A DNA stretch of 64,000 nucleotides, from positions 1 to 64,000 of the forward strand of contig JAUSFL010000035.1 of the NCBI GenBank assembly GCA_030649735.1, read 5' to 3'. The notes under the pieces were generated by a model. It saw only the letters and a program-made list of their open reading frames with translations, had not been told where the DNA came from and made no database searches. This stretch comes from Candidatus Iainarchaeum sp. GTDB lineage: Archaea; Iainarchaeota; Iainarchaeia; Iainarchaeales; UBA10191. Each line of letters starts with the position of its first letter. Position 1 is the stretch's first letter. Both the position numbers and the translations under genes were made by a program. Positions 39,411-48,434 of this stretch are shown piece by piece.

Positions 39411-40253
39411 GTGCTTTCAAAGGAATTGCAGGAAAAGATACTCAAGCTTGTGAAAAAAGAGCCTTGCCTGGTGCAGGACATTTCTCGGCACATTGGAAAA
39501 AGCTGGGTTGCGACTGAAGGCTATGTTGAAAGAATCTCGAAAGACACTGGCTTGATTAGGACAAAGGCATTCCGCAAGGGAACCAAAGGCGCTGTCAAGG
39601 TTGTTTACTGGAATTATTCTGAAAGCGTCCAGGATGACGAGGTCAAGGAAAGGCTTTTTCAGAGAATAAAGCTGTTTTCAAGCAAGAAAGAATTTGATCC
39701 CTTGGAAATCTTCCAGTTTGCCAAGGACAAACGCTCTAATGCGACTGTGGAGTTCAAGAGCAAAAGGCTTTCAAGCAAGCACCATAAAAACTTCCTTTCA
39801 TTCCTGAAAAAGGCGGATTCTGAATTATTGTGCTTTTCAGGAAACATTTCCTGGATTAGCATCAAGGAAGGAAACGAAAGCGCCTTAAGAATAATTGAGG
39901 AATTCCTGAAAAAGCGCGGAGTCTTGAAAATACTCTGCAGGATTGACATTGCCTCAATGAAAAACATCCGCTTGCTCGAGCCCTTGATGAAAAAATTTCC
40001 AGGCCAGGTTGAAGTAAGGCATTCAAGCCAGCCAGTGCGCGGCTTCATAATGGATTCCAAAATTGCGCGCTTCAAGGACGAGAAAAAAATTTCAGACTTC
40101 AAGGAAGGCGAATTGTCAGAAGACCTGTACTTGTTTTATGAATTGTTTGACATTGACTGGGTCGAGTGGTGCAAGAATGTTTTCTGGTACTTGTTCCGGA
40201 ATTCAATAGGGCTTCAGGAACGGGTCAAAGTGCTTGACAGGCTGGTTTTCTAG
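39411..40253 (+). CDS. TrmB-like transcriptional regulator
   Basis: N-terminal winged helix (KILKLVKKEPCLVQDISRHIGKSWVATEGYVERISKDTGLI) followed after about residue 90 by an effector domain with a phospholipase-D-like fold pattern (LKILCRIDIASMKNIRLLEPLMKK...VEVRHSSQPVRGFIMDSKIARFKD), as in TrmB-type archaeal regulators. The GTG start lies right at the predicted transcription start, so the mRNA is probably leaderless. Transcribed away from the kinase-radical SAM gene; possible regulator of it. Confidence 0.75.
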   Translation: MLSKELQEKILKLVKKEPCLVQDISRHIGKSWVATEGYVERISKDTGLIRTKAFRKGTKGAVKVVYWNYSESVQDDEVKERLFQRIKLFSSKKEFDPLEIFQFAKDKRSNATVEFKSKRLSSKHHKNFLSFLKKADSELLCFSGNISWISIKEGNESALRIIEEFLKKRGVLKILCRIDIASMKNIRLLEPLMKKFPGQVEVRHSSQPVRGFIMDSKIARFKDEKKISDFKEGELSEDLYLFYELFDIDWVEWCKNVFWYLFRNSIGLQERVKVLDRLVF

Positions 40254-40305
40254 AATTCTCTGCAATTGTCAAACTTGTACTAATTATTCCCCGCCAGTGA
40301 ATACT

Positions 40306-40318
40306 AAAGCTTTTATAT
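40306..40318 (+). promoter_or_regulatory. TATA box of the ncRNA candidate
   Basis: AAAGCTTTTATAT is a good BRE/TATA match. It has no protein gene start within the next 400 nt, which fits a stable-RNA promoter with transcription starting near 40340. Confidence 0.6.
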
Positions 40319-40339
40319 GCGCAATCCTAAAATATATTC

Positions 40340-40490
40340 GAGAGGTGGTTGGACAATAGTGGATGCTAAAAAGGGGCAGTAGAGCAGGCTCACTCTGCTT
40401 AGAGAAAAAACTTTCGGACGCCGAGAATTTGGCTGTTCACTTGAAAGGTTTTATAATGGCTCTCGCCCCTTTTCCACTATATCTCTGACT
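40340..40490 (+). ncRNA. Structured RNA gene of unknown class
   Basis: The ends pair perfectly: ATAGTGG (40356-40362) with CCACTAT (40474-40480), and after a one-sided ATGCTA bulge AAAAGGGGC (40369-40377) with GCCCCTTTT (40465-40473), 16 bp in all. Inside are AGCAG-GCTCACT-CTGCT, GCCGA-GAAT-TTGGC and AACTTTC pairing with GAAAG(G)TT. A TATA box lies upstream and a pyrimidine/T-rich tract downstream. No RNase P, SRP, 5S or tRNA signature and no ORF. The rest of 40254-40730 holds only this gene and the promoter of the decarboxylase (gcaaatttaaatatt, about 40590). Confidence 0.65.
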
Positions 40491-40730
40491 TTCTTCAATT
40501 TCTCTTTCTTTTTTCACGATTTTTTGCGGTTTTTTGCAAGAACTTTTTAAAAACTTCTGCAGCACAAGTCTTTCAAGGGCTTGCGGAAGCAAATTTAAAT
40601 ATTAGTTTGCAATTAGGTTTATTAGAAAAGTTTTTTGAAGGCTTCAGGCAAAAATTGGAAAATTGCGCGTTAAAATCTAGTTCTTTAATTTTTCATGAAA
40701 AAATCACTGAAAACAAGGGGTAATTGAAAA

Positions 40731-41336
40731 ATGGTTCCGGCAAAGATTTTTTTTGTAAAAGGCGTGGGAGTCCACAAGGAAAGGCTTGCTTCTTTCGAGG
40801 CAGCCTTAAGGGATGCCGGAATTGAAAAATGCAATTTGGTTTATGTTTCAAGCATTTTTCCGCCAAACTGCAAAGTAGTCTCTAAAGAGCAGGGCTTGGC
40901 TGAATTAAGGCCTGGGCAAATCACTTTTTGCGTAATGGCGCGCAATGAAGCCAATGAGCCAAACAGGCTGATGGCTGCCGCAATCGGCCTTGCATTGCCT
41001 ACAGACAACAACCATTACGGCTACTTGTCAGAGCATCATTCTTTTGGGGAAAAAGCAGTGATTGCGGGCGAGTATGCTGAAGACTTGGCAGCCTCAATGC
41101 TTGCAACCACTTTAGGAGTGCCTTTTGACACTAACGAAGCATGGAGCGAGAGGGAAAAGACCTACAAGTCAAGCGGCCACATTTTCAAGACTTGCAACAC
41201 CTGCCAGTCTGCAGAAGGCAACAAGGACGGCTTGTGGACTACAGTCATTGCCGCCGCAGTGTTTATTATTGATGCTGAAAGCATCAAAAAGTACGAGCCT
41301 TCACAGCAGAGCCAAGGCCCTGTTTGCCCGCTGTAA
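40731..41336 (+). CDS. pdaD: Pyruvoyl-dependent arginine decarboxylase
   Basis: Converts arginine to agmatine for polyamine and agmatidine synthesis. The proenzyme self-cleaves between the serines of [11 protein letters not shown] (Ser40-Ser41), turning the second into the pyruvoyl group. Other family blocks: [28 protein letters not shown], and [11 protein letters not shown]. About 200 residues, somewhat longer than the 165-residue methanogen enzyme because of the C-terminal part after [14 protein letters not shown] gcaaatttaaatatt at about 40590 implies a long leader of about 115 nt. Confidence 0.95.
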   Translation: MVPAKIFFVKGVGVHKERLASFEAALRDAGIEKCNLVYVSSIFPPNCKVVSKEQGLAELRPGQITFCVMARNEANEPNRLMAAAIGLALPTDNNHYGYLSEHHSFGEKAVIAGEYAEDLAASMLATTLGVPFDTNEAWSEREKTYKSSGHIFKTCNTCQSAEGNKDGLWTTVIAAAVFIIDAESIKKYEPSQQSQGPVCPL

Positions 41337-41412
41337 ATAGCTGGCTTTTTTAATTTTTTTCTACAGAAAGCTTTTTTAACCTCAAATCCTTAATTTTTCA
41401 AGTGGTTTTTTT

Positions 41413-41562
41413 ATGGCAGAGAGTAATGGATCTATTGGGTTCTTCCTGATTGGAATGGCTTTAGGGCTTTACTTGCCCAGCTTTCAAGCGCCAGTCGAAT
41501 TCCTGAACGTTTACTTGGGATTATTGCTCATAGTGATTGCGGTAATAATTTTCGTGAAATAA
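41413..41562 (+). CDS. 49-residue membrane protein
   Basis: Below the ORF track cutoff. Two hydrophobic segments, GFFLIGMALGLYLPSF and VYLGLLLIVIAVIIFVK, with a short loop. The start is well supported by aagtggttttttt-ATG, the same signal as other genes here, and a TATA-like gcttttttaacc about 45 nt upstream. No family recognised. It lies between the arginine decarboxylase and the convergent antiporter. Confidence 0.7.
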   Translation: MAESNGSIGFFLIGMALGLYLPSFQAPVEFLNVYLGLLLIVIAVIIFVK

Positions 41563-41587
41563 TGTTGCTTTTTAGCAATACATTCAT

Positions 41588-42862
41588 TTAGTTTTTATTA
41601 TTTGTAGCCGCAAGGATTTCTCTGGAAATTATCTCATCCTCGTGGCTTCGAGTTTTTTTTGCGACAAAAATACTGATTGAGCTCAAAATTATCGAGAAAG
41701 TGATCACTGCGTAAGTGATGCTGGCGATTTGATCTGAGTGAGGAACGCCCTCAATTACAAGGATTTGCGCAATTGCAGCGGCAGCCAAACCGCGTGCAAA
41801 TACTGAGCCAACAATTTTCTGCTCAAAGGAAGTGAAGTCTTTTGCAAAAATCATGGACAAACGCCTTGCAAACATCAGAATAATTGCAATAATGAGGCCT
41901 AATGCCAAAATGAAATAGTCTGAAAGATTAATCAAGATTCCAATGTAAACAAAAAAGAAAGTCTTCAGGAAGAATGAAATCTGCGCGTAAAAGAACTCTT
42001 CATTTTGCGAGACTGCAGCAACTCCGTAATCTCCATTCACTGCCTTTTGCCTGTCTATTTTCGGGTTTACAATCTCTGAAAATAAGGAAGTCAGCTGTTT
42101 TGAATTGCGCAAAACCAGCCCCAAGCACAAGCCAGCAATGACGCCATTGCCGTTCAATGATTCAGCAATCACAAAGACTAAAATAAGGTATGCAATTGTA
42201 ATGAGGTAATGCTTTGATTCCTTGAAAACCTTTTGAACCAAGAAAATCCAGAAAATTCCTGCAACAATTCCAATTGCTGCAGCGACTGAAAATAAAATCA
42301 AAAGATTGCTTGCCAAGACCTGAAAGTTGAAAGCGTTGATTTTGACTGCTTCAACAACAGCCAATGCCATAACTATGCACAATACATCAGTGAAAGCAGA
42401 TTCTAAAGCCAAAACAGAGTATGCTTTTCCTTGAATGTTCAACTGCTTGAGCAATGGAATCACAAACGCAGAGGAAATTTCGCCCAAAATCACTCCAGCA
42501 AGCAATGCGGTGAAAAAATCAAAGCCCGCGAGGACCAAAACTATTGTGATTAAAGCCATGGAAAGTAAAAAATTGAACAAGGTGATTTGCAGGCTTTTCA
42601 AGACGCCTTTTGCGAGTGAAGATAGGTCAATGCTGAATGCGCCGTCAAAAAGCAGGAAGAGCAATGCAAATGTCGTGAACAATGGCGCAATTCCTGCAAA
42701 AGAGGCAGGATTTGCGTAACCCAATACAAAAGGTCCTAGAATAAATCCCAAAATTATCAGGAACAAAATGTCTGGAATTCCGGTTTTTTTGAAAAGGAAT
42801 TCTGAAAAAGCCCCAAAGAATAAAATTAGGCTTATTCCAAACAATATCATTAGAACTTCCAT
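41588..42862 (-). CDS. Cation:proton antiporter (CPA2/KefB-like)
   Basis: About 12-13 transmembrane helices with FSEFLFKKTGIPDILFLIILGFILGPFVLG at the N-terminus and FLLFDGAFSIDLSSLAKGVLKS, typical of Na+/H+ or K+/H+ exchangers; LLAGVILGEISSAFVIPLL marks the ion-binding core. No C-terminal regulatory domain. The track's first 75 residues overlap the divergent ATPase gene in another frame; ATG 42862 (MEVLMILFG) is the real start, below a TATA-like ctttaaatcc. Confidence 0.88.
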   Translation of the reverse strand: MEVLMILFGISLILFFGAFSEFLFKKTGIPDILFLIILGFILGPFVLGYANPASFAGIAPLFTTFALLFLLFDGAFSIDLSSLAKGVLKSLQITLFNFLLSMALITIVLVLAGFDFFTALLAGVILGEISSAFVIPLLKQLNIQGKAYSVLALESAFTDVLCIVMALAVVEAVKINAFNFQVLASNLLILFSVAAAIGIVAGIFWIFLVQKVFKESKHYLITIAYLILVFVIAESLNGNGVIAGLCLGLVLRNSKQLTSLFSEIVNPKIDRQKAVNGDYGVAAVSQNEEFFYAQISFFLKTFFFVYIGILINLSDYFILALGLIIAIILMFARRLSMIFAKDFTSFEQKIVGSVFARGLAAAAIAQILVIEGVPHSDQIASITYAVITFSIILSSISIFVAKKTRSHEDEIISREILAATNNKN

Positions 42863-42958
42863 GAAAACCCGTTTTATTGACGGATTTAAAGTTTTTAAGG
42901 CTAACATTGCCTTGAAACCAAATAGAGTTTTATAAAAGTAAAGCTTTTCTTTAGTACA

Positions 42959-45598
42959 ATGATTGAAAGCAGGTTTTTTTCCCAAGGCTTGAGCCATTCG
43001 GAGGCAAAAAAGCGTCTTGGAACTTTTGGGCTTAACGAAGTGCAAGAGGTTTCCCAAGTAAGCCCCCTGCGGATTCTTGCAAGGCAAATAAAAGGAAACT
43101 TTCTCATTTACTTGCTTTTTGCCGCAATGATTGTCTCAGCATTAATTGGGGAAGTAATAACATCAATAGTGATTTTGGCAGTCATTTTTGCTTCTTCAAT
43201 AATTGGCTTTGTGCAGGAATTCAAGGCAGAAACCGCAATCAAGGCCTTAAAGAAAATGCTAGTCCCAATCTCACTGGTTGTCAGGGACGGAAAGATTTGT
43301 GAAGTTGAAACAAAGGAAATTGTTCCCGGAGACATTATTGTATTGAGAACTGGGGAAAAAATCCCCGCAGATTGTGAAATACTTGAAGAAAAAGACCTTT
43401 TAATAAATGAATCAATATTGACTGGCGAGTCAAAAGAAATCAAGAAAACACCTGTTTTGGAAGGCATTAAATCCAGCGAGCAAAATAAGCTTTTTGCAGG
43501 AAGCCTGATTACCAGCGGAAAGTGCATTGCAAGGGCACTGCATACTGGAATGAACACTGAATTTGGAAAAATCGCAAGAATGATTTCAACCGCAGAAAAA
43601 GCGCATCCTTTGCAGGAAAAATTGAACCTGATTTCGAAACAGGCTTCAATAATCGCGCTGGTGATGGCTGCGTTGACTTTTGCATTGCTTTTGGCGCAAA
43701 ACTCGGGCGAAACTGACAAGCAATTCTTGATTCACGCAATGATTGTTGCAATAGCAATCGCTGTTTCAGCATTTCCTGAAGGCCTGCCGATTGTTTTGAT
43801 TACTACCTTGGCTTTAGGCGCTTTCAAGATGGCAAAAAAGAACGCGATAGTGAACAGGATTTCAATCATTGAAACATTGGGGGAAACTACTGTCATTTGC
43901 AGCGATAAGACTGGGACAATAACCAAGGGAGAAATGACAGTCAGAGAAGTTTTTTCAGACAATGAACTAATTAAGGTAAGCGGAATTGGCTTCGAGGCTG
44001 AAGGAAAATTCACAATAAATGGAAAGAATGCGGATTTGGAGGGAATTGTTTTTGAGCAATTCTTCAAAACTGCTTTGTTCTGCAATGACGCAAGAATTGA
44101 AAGAAAAGGGACAGACAATGAGTATAAAATAATTGGGAGCGCTACTGAAGGCGCACTGCTCATAATGGCTGCAAAGGCGCAAAAGTTTATTGAAGACTTG
44201 AAGGCTAAGCGAATTGAGGAATTGCCTTTTAATTCTGAAAGGAAAATAATGAGCGTCTTATGTGCTGAAGGCAATGAAAGTTTTGTTTACGCCAAAGGCG
44301 CTCCAGAAATCATTTTAGGAAATTGCGGGTTTTACTCTTCAAAAGACGGTATTTTAAAGTTTGGTGAAGAAGAAAGAGAAAAAGTCCTTGCTGCAATGCA
44401 TGAATTTTCTGCAAAAAAGTATCGCGTTTTGGCATTGGCTTTCAAAGAACAAAAAAGAGGCGTGCTGGAAATTTCCGAAAAAAACATGGTTTTTGCTGGC
44501 TTAGTTGCAATGGAAGACCCGCCAAGGGAAGAGGTAAAAGCTGCTTTGGAAACCTGCAAAATTGCAGGCATTAATGTAAAAATGATCACTGGAGACAATA
44601 AAGAAACTGCCTTGGAGATTGGAAAAGAAATAGGCCTTTTTGGAGATGTATTATCTGGAGAAGAAATGGACAATCTAACTGATGAAGAACTCTCAAAAAT
44701 TGTCGGCGGGGTTTCATTTTTTGTGAGAGTGAGGCCAGAACATAAGCTCAAAATCATCAAGGCATTGAAAACTAATGGGGAAGTTGTTGCAATGACTGGT
44801 GACGGAGTAAATGATGCTCCGGCCTTGAAAGAAGCGCATATAGGAATTGCAATGGGAAAGAATGGGACTGATGTTTCAAGGGAGGCCGCGGACATTGTTT
44901 TAAAGGACGACAATTTTGCAACAATTGTAAAGGCAATTTCTGAAGGTCGGACAATCTTTCTCAACATTAGAAAGTTTGTTTCATACCAGCTTTCATGCAA
45001 TTTTGCAGAATTATTGATAATATTTTTGGGAATTCTTTTAGGTCTGCCTCTGCCCTTGCTTGCTTTACAGATTTTATTCATGAATTTAGTTACTGATGAC
45101 CTGCCTGCTCTGACATTGGGGTTTAATCCTGCTTCAAGGGACACAATGCGCTCAAAGCCAAGGAAGAACTCATCAATTTTAACTCCCCAATTAATTGCAT
45201 TTTTCCTGATTACTGGCGTAATAATGGTCATTGGCTCATTAGGTGTCTTTTATTATGCATTGAATGTATTAAAACTTGATTTAACAACAGCAAGGACAAT
45301 GACCTTGGCAACATTGATTCTTTTGGAAATAGCAAATGCATTCAACTTCAGGTCTTTCAGAAGGTTGTTTTCCAAAACAAATATTCTTTCAAACAAGTCA
45401 TTGGTTTACGCGTCAATAATCTCGATTATCGCTACACTCTTAGTTTTTTACACGCCATTAAATCAGGTTTTTGGGACAATTGGCCTAAGCATTGGGCAGT
45501 GGATTTTGCCAATATTTGTTTCGGTTGGCATTGTTTTGATTGTTGACTTAATAAAGGCATTGAACAGGAAGAAAAAGTTCTTCCCAGAATTGCTTTAG
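42959..45598 (+). CDS. P-type cation ATPase, Ca2+ type
   Basis: Full P2-type ATPase of 879 residues: actuator LTGESKEI, phosphorylation site CSDKTGTITKGEM, KGAPE, MITGDN and MTGDGVNDAPALKEAHIGIAMG. Transmembrane segment 4 has AFPEGLPIVL and segment 6 NLVTDDLPALTLGF, the ion ligands of Ca2+/Mn2+ pumps (SERCA/PMR1 group) rather than heavy-metal pumps. Expels divalent cation from the cytoplasm. Promoter gttttataaaag lies about 25 nt before the ATG. Divergent from the antiporter, possibly a shared ion-balance locus. Confidence 0.95.
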   Translation: MIESRFFSQGLSHSEAKKRLGTFGLNEVQEVSQVSPLRILARQIKGNFLIYLLFAAMIVSALIGEVITSIVILAVIFASSIIGFVQEFKAETAIKALKKMLVPISLVVRDGKICEVETKEIVPGDIIVLRTGEKIPADCEILEEKDLLINESILTGESKEIKKTPVLEGIKSSEQNKLFAGSLITSGKCIARALHTGMNTEFGKIARMISTAEKAHPLQEKLNLISKQASIIALVMAALTFALLLAQNSGETDKQFLIHAMIVAIAIAVSAFPEGLPIVLITTLALGAFKMAKKNAIVNRISIIETLGETTVICSDKTGTITKGEMTVREVFSDNELIKVSGIGFEAEGKFTINGKNADLEGIVFEQFFKTALFCNDARIERKGTDNEYKIIGSATEGALLIMAAKAQKFIEDLKAKRIEELPFNSERKIMSVLCAEGNESFVYAKGAPEIILGNCGFYSSKDGILKFGEEEREKVLAAMHEFSAKKYRVLALAFKEQKRGVLEISEKNMVFAGLVAMEDPPREEVKAALETCKIAGINVKMITGDNKETALEIGKEIGLFGDVLSGEEMDNLTDEELSKIVGGVSFFVRVRPEHKLKIIKALKTNGEVVAMTGDGVNDAPALKEAHIGIAMGKNGTDVSREAADIVLKDDNFATIVKAISEGRTIFLNIRKFVSYQLSCNFAELLIIFLGILLGLPLPLLALQILFMNLVTDDLPALTLGFNPASRDTMRSKPRKNSSILTPQLIAFFLITGVIMVIGSLGVFYYALNVLKLDLTTARTMTLATLILLEIANAFNFRSFRRLFSKTNILSNKSLVYASIISIIATLLVFYTPLNQVFGTIGLSIGQWILPIFVSVGIVLIVDLIKALNRKKKFFPELL

Positions 45599-45652
45599 TC
45601 ATTCATATAACTAGTGGGTTTCTTTTTTATAAATTTCTCACATTATTGAAGT

Positions 45653-46204
45653 ATGGTCAAGACAATCTTGAAAAAAACCTTGAAAAAATCAAAGGCTTCC
45701 AGTTTTTTGCCAAAGTTTGCTAACGCTGATAAGGCAATTGAGGAAATTAGCGAGCATTTTGGGACTGTCAAGTGGAGTCTGAAGAGAATTATTCTGCCAT
45801 TGGCTGTTTTTTATATCCTTGTTGGGGTCTTTTTCCAAGAGCACATTTTAGGGGCATTATTCGCTGCACTAATGGTCTTTCTTTACACTAATTTTCTTCC
45901 AGACCTTGACGCTTTTTTTCAGCACGGGAAAGGCGGAAAGAAAGCAAATTGGTTTGAGAAAAGGATTGCCTTGTTTTTCACTCCACTAATGATTTATTAC
46001 ATTCTTTCAGAAAAGGCAAGGCCTTTGGATTTGGGGGAAAACAAGCCGTTTCATAATCGCAGGGCGTTGGTAGAGTTCACGATTTTCTTGTTTGCTTTTG
46101 GCTTGATAATTTATTTTTCTCCAATCAAGGCGGCCTTTCTTGCATTGTTTGGGTTTCTGGGATTTTTTACGCACTTGGTTGTAGACAAGCAAATGGCGCT
46201 TTAA
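45653..46204 (+). CDS. Membrane protein, DUF457/YdjM-like
   Basis: Four or so transmembrane helices after a soluble N-terminus. NFLPDLDAFFQ and KPFHNRRALVEF and THLVVDKQ carry Asp/His in positions typical of the membrane-bound, metal-dependent-hydrolase-like family (COG1988/DUF457), whose biochemical role is not settled. A TATA box (cttttttataaattt) precedes it. Convergent with the PHP gene, with a 2-nt gap. Confidence 0.6.
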   Translation: MVKTILKKTLKKSKASSFLPKFANADKAIEEISEHFGTVKWSLKRIILPLAVFYILVGVFFQEHILGALFAALMVFLYTNFLPDLDAFFQHGKGGKKANWFEKRIALFFTPLMIYYILSEKARPLDLGENKPFHNRRALVEFTIFLFAFGLIIYFSPIKAAFLALFGFLGFFTHLVVDKQMAL

Positions 46205-46206
46205 AT

Positions 46207-46881
46207 TTATTTTTCTTTTCCACCAATCCTTGCCTTTGCTGAAATTATTGCCTGATTAAATGCGCTTGTTGTTTCACTGCCGAAAACCTTGCATTTTCTT
46301 TTTAGGATTGCCTTGCGAAGTTCTTCCTTGTTTTTTGCATTGCATTCAACTCCAGCAAGCCCAATTTCTCCCAAAGAATGCGCATCGCTTCCTGCAGTGA
46401 AAGGAAACTTGTGCTTTTCAATAAAACTTGCGGCTTTTTCATTTACTTCCTTATCGCATGCCCGGCCATTGAAGACTTCAATTGCGTCAACTTTCCTGAA
46501 TTCTTTCCCCAAGTCTTTTGCAAATCCCGCCCTTCGAATGTCGAAAGGATGTGCAATGCTGGTTAAAGCATCTTGTTCTTTTGCAGAATCAAGAATTTCT
46601 CCAAAGCTTGCCGGCTTTATTTCTTCCTGCAGGAAATAGCACAGTAATTCTCCGGCGCATTTCTCATTTTCAATGATTTTTACTTCTTCCCCGAGCACAA
46701 TCAGCAATTTTCTGTTTTGCTTTTGCAGTTTTTTGAATTCTGCAAAAGCTGCTGTGGAATTGTGGTCTGTTATTGCAAAGCCGGCAAGCCCTTGCTTTAA
46801 AGCCTGCTTTGCAATGCTTTCTGGCTTTGGAAGCGCGTCTGCAGAATGCAATGAATGCAAATGAAGGTCAAATTTTCCCAT
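46207..46881 (-). CDS. PHP-domain phosphoesterase
   Basis: Metal-dependent phosphoesterase with the four PHP motifs: DLHLHSLHS, AITDHNST, IAHPFDIRR and AGSDAHSLGE. The His/Asp set binds two or three metals. Stand-alone PHP proteins include histidinol phosphatase and 5'-3' nucleases such as YciV; the short 224-residue form does not discriminate. Confidence 0.87.
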   Translation of the reverse strand: MGKFDLHLHSLHSADALPKPESIAKQALKQGLAGFAITDHNSTAAFAEFKKLQKQNRKLLIVLGEEVKIIENEKCAGELLCYFLQEEIKPASFGEILDSAKEQDALTSIAHPFDIRRAGFAKDLGKEFRKVDAIEVFNGRACDKEVNEKAASFIEKHKFPFTAGSDAHSLGEIGLAGVECNAKNKEELRKAILKRKCKVFGSETTSAFNQAIISAKARIGGKEK

Positions 46882-46919
46882 ACTAAAGAATTAAAAACTT
46901 GGATTTTATAAATTATCCC

Positions 46920-47576
46920 ATGCTTGGCGGAAAATTCAGGAATTCCTTGAAAAAATTATTCCTTGCAGTGACAAGGCCATTGGCTGCATTGCCAATCACT
47001 CCAAACCAGTTCACTGCATTGTCAATTCCAATCGCTGCAATTGCCGCGTACTTTTTGTATTTGCAAAATCTTCCGCTTGCATTATTGTTCATTATTTTGG
47101 CAATTTTGGTTGATGTCTTGGATGGAAGCTTTGCAGCCAACAAGAAAATGAAGTCTAATTTCGGGAATTATTTTGACGCGATAGTTGACAAGGTTGTAGA
47201 ATGCATTTTTTACATCGGCTTTGCTTTCATTTCGCCAATTTTTGCAATCCTCGCGCTTGCAGGCACAATGCTCGAAAGCTATGCAAAGCCGCGCGTAGGG
47301 CTTGTGATAATCACTGACAATCACGACTGGCCCGCAATTGGAGAAAGGTCTGACAGGCTTTTGGTTTTAGTGATTGGAATTCTGGCGGCAATAATTGTCT
47401 CAAAGCTTTTGCTTTTCAAGTACGCTGTTTCAATAATTGACGCCACTTTACTCTTGATTTTCCTCCTGACTGTCTGGGGATTTGCGCAAAGAGTCTCTTA
47501 CGCAAAAAGCTTGATTCAAAAGGCCGAGAAGAAAAAACTGCTTTTGCCTTACTTGAAAGCCAAAGGAAAACATTAG
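46920..47576 (+). CDS. CDP-alcohol phosphatidyltransferase-like membrane protein
   Basis: Six-helix CDP-alcohol transferase, likely making archaeal phospholipid head groups. The motif is DVLDGSFAANKKMKSNFGNYFDAIVD: the four Asp and the Gly are in place, but the Arg that normally follows DGxxA is Ala. ITPNQFTALS precedes helix 1 as usual. Track start is TTG 46899; ATG 46920 (MLGGKFRNS) is preferred. Ends overlapping the convergent VTT gene by 4 nt. Confidence 0.82.
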   Translation: MLGGKFRNSLKKLFLAVTRPLAALPITPNQFTALSIPIAAIAAYFLYLQNLPLALLFIILAILVDVLDGSFAANKKMKSNFGNYFDAIVDKVVECIFYIGFAFISPIFAILALAGTMLESYAKPRVGLVIITDNHDWPAIGERSDRLLVLVIGILAAIIVSKLLLFKYAVSIIDATLLLIFLLTVWGFAQRVSYAKSLIQKAEKKKLLLPYLKAKGKH

Positions 47577-48103
47577 CCAAACCCAAAGAGCCTTGCAATA
47601 AGCCCGATTCCCCAAACCACGAGCGCCATCACCAAGTAATATCTCGCGATCTTTGCAATCAGTGCCGTGAGAAAAAACTTCAAGGGATTCATTTTCATGA
47701 TTCCACACATTATTCCCACAAAGTCTATTGGCAATGGAATTACAAAGAGAATAAATTCTGCAATTGGGCCTTTGGCGTTAATCTCTCTCCTGACTTTTTG
47801 CAAAAGCTTGCTCTTGCTTTTTTCAACTTTTCCAGAAAGCCACTTGCTTTTCCACCCAGCGTAAAAAATAATCATTTCCCCAATTGCCGCCCCGCTTCCA
47901 GCGGCAAGGGCAATTATCAAAGGGTCTATTCTTGTCGAATAATAGAATGCAATCAGCAGGATTTCCATTGGAATTCCAAAAAACACTGTCGCGTTCAGCG
48001 CTATTGCCGTGGCGAAAATTCCCAAAAGCCCGAATTGCGCGATTGTTGAAGCGCCTGTTGTTGAAAACCAGCTCAAAAAACCGCTTAGAATGTCTGATGC
48101 CAT
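47573..48103 (-). CDS. VTT-domain membrane protein (YqaA/DedA-like)
   Basis: Around five helices; GIPMEILLIAFYYSTRIDPLIIALAAGSGAAIGEMIIFYAGW and GPIAEFILFVIPLPIDFVGIMCGIMKMNPLKFFLTALIAKIARYY match the SNARE-associated/VTT domain with its G-x-G and Pro-rich re-entrant loop. Such proteins act in lipid translocation or envelope homeostasis. Neighbours with a lipid head-group enzyme, which fits a membrane-lipid role. Confidence 0.8.
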   Translation of the reverse strand: MASDILSGFLSWFSTTGASTIAQFGLLGIFATAIALNATVFFGIPMEILLIAFYYSTRIDPLIIALAAGSGAAIGEMIIFYAGWKSKWLSGKVEKSKSKLLQKVRREINAKGPIAEFILFVIPLPIDFVGIMCGIMKMNPLKFFLTALIAKIARYYLVMALVVWGIGLIARLFGFG

Positions 48104-48160
48104 GCTTATATTGAAAAAGGCTTGAATTGTTTTTAAACTAATCCTTCATTCTAATAATTT

Positions 48161-48433
48161 ATGGCATGCAATTATGCATTCTTGAACAAGGCCTATTTTA
48201 CCTTGCTGTTGGCCGGCATTCTGGTTTTTGCTGTCTCTGCAGCGGCTTTTTTTGCAATGCAAAATCTTTTTTTCCCATTTCTTGCGTTGGCGTTTGTTTT
48301 GGTTCTTGCAGGCATAATTTGCAAAATCCTTGTGTGGTATAATGTTTACTCTGAAGTCGTGACAAAGGAAGAGTTCAAGAGAGTCACTGCGTCAGGTAAT
48401 ATTTTCAGGAAGCATTCCAAAAGGGGGCAGTAG
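48161..48433 (+). CDS. Small membrane protein, unknown
   Basis: 90 residues with two transmembrane helices (YFTLLLAGILVFAVSAAAFFAM and FFPFLALAFVLVLAGIICKILV) and a basic tail (FRKHSKRGQ). Ends 1 nt before the SOD gene, so the two are cotranscribed. No family recognised. Confidence 0.65.
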   Translation: MACNYAFLNKAYFTLLLAGILVFAVSAAAFFAMQNLFFPFLALAFVLVLAGIICKILVWYNVYSEVVTKEEFKRVTASGNIFRKHSKRGQ

Positions 48434-48434
48434 C

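Noticed and set aside
40340-40490. RNase P RNA, SRP RNA or 5S rRNA
   Set aside because: Length about 125-150 nt and lack of conserved segments (for example GAGGAAAGTCC, ACAGAA, the SRP helix 8 loop, or 5S core) do not fit.
42863-43087. 75-residue N-terminal extension of the antiporter in the track
   Set aside because: It lies antisense to the P-type ATPase start and its promoter; the hydrophobic family start begins at MEVLMILFG.
47667-48114. Plus-strand ORFs opposite the VTT-domain gene
   Set aside because: Antisense shadows without start signals; the minus-strand membrane protein explains the region.
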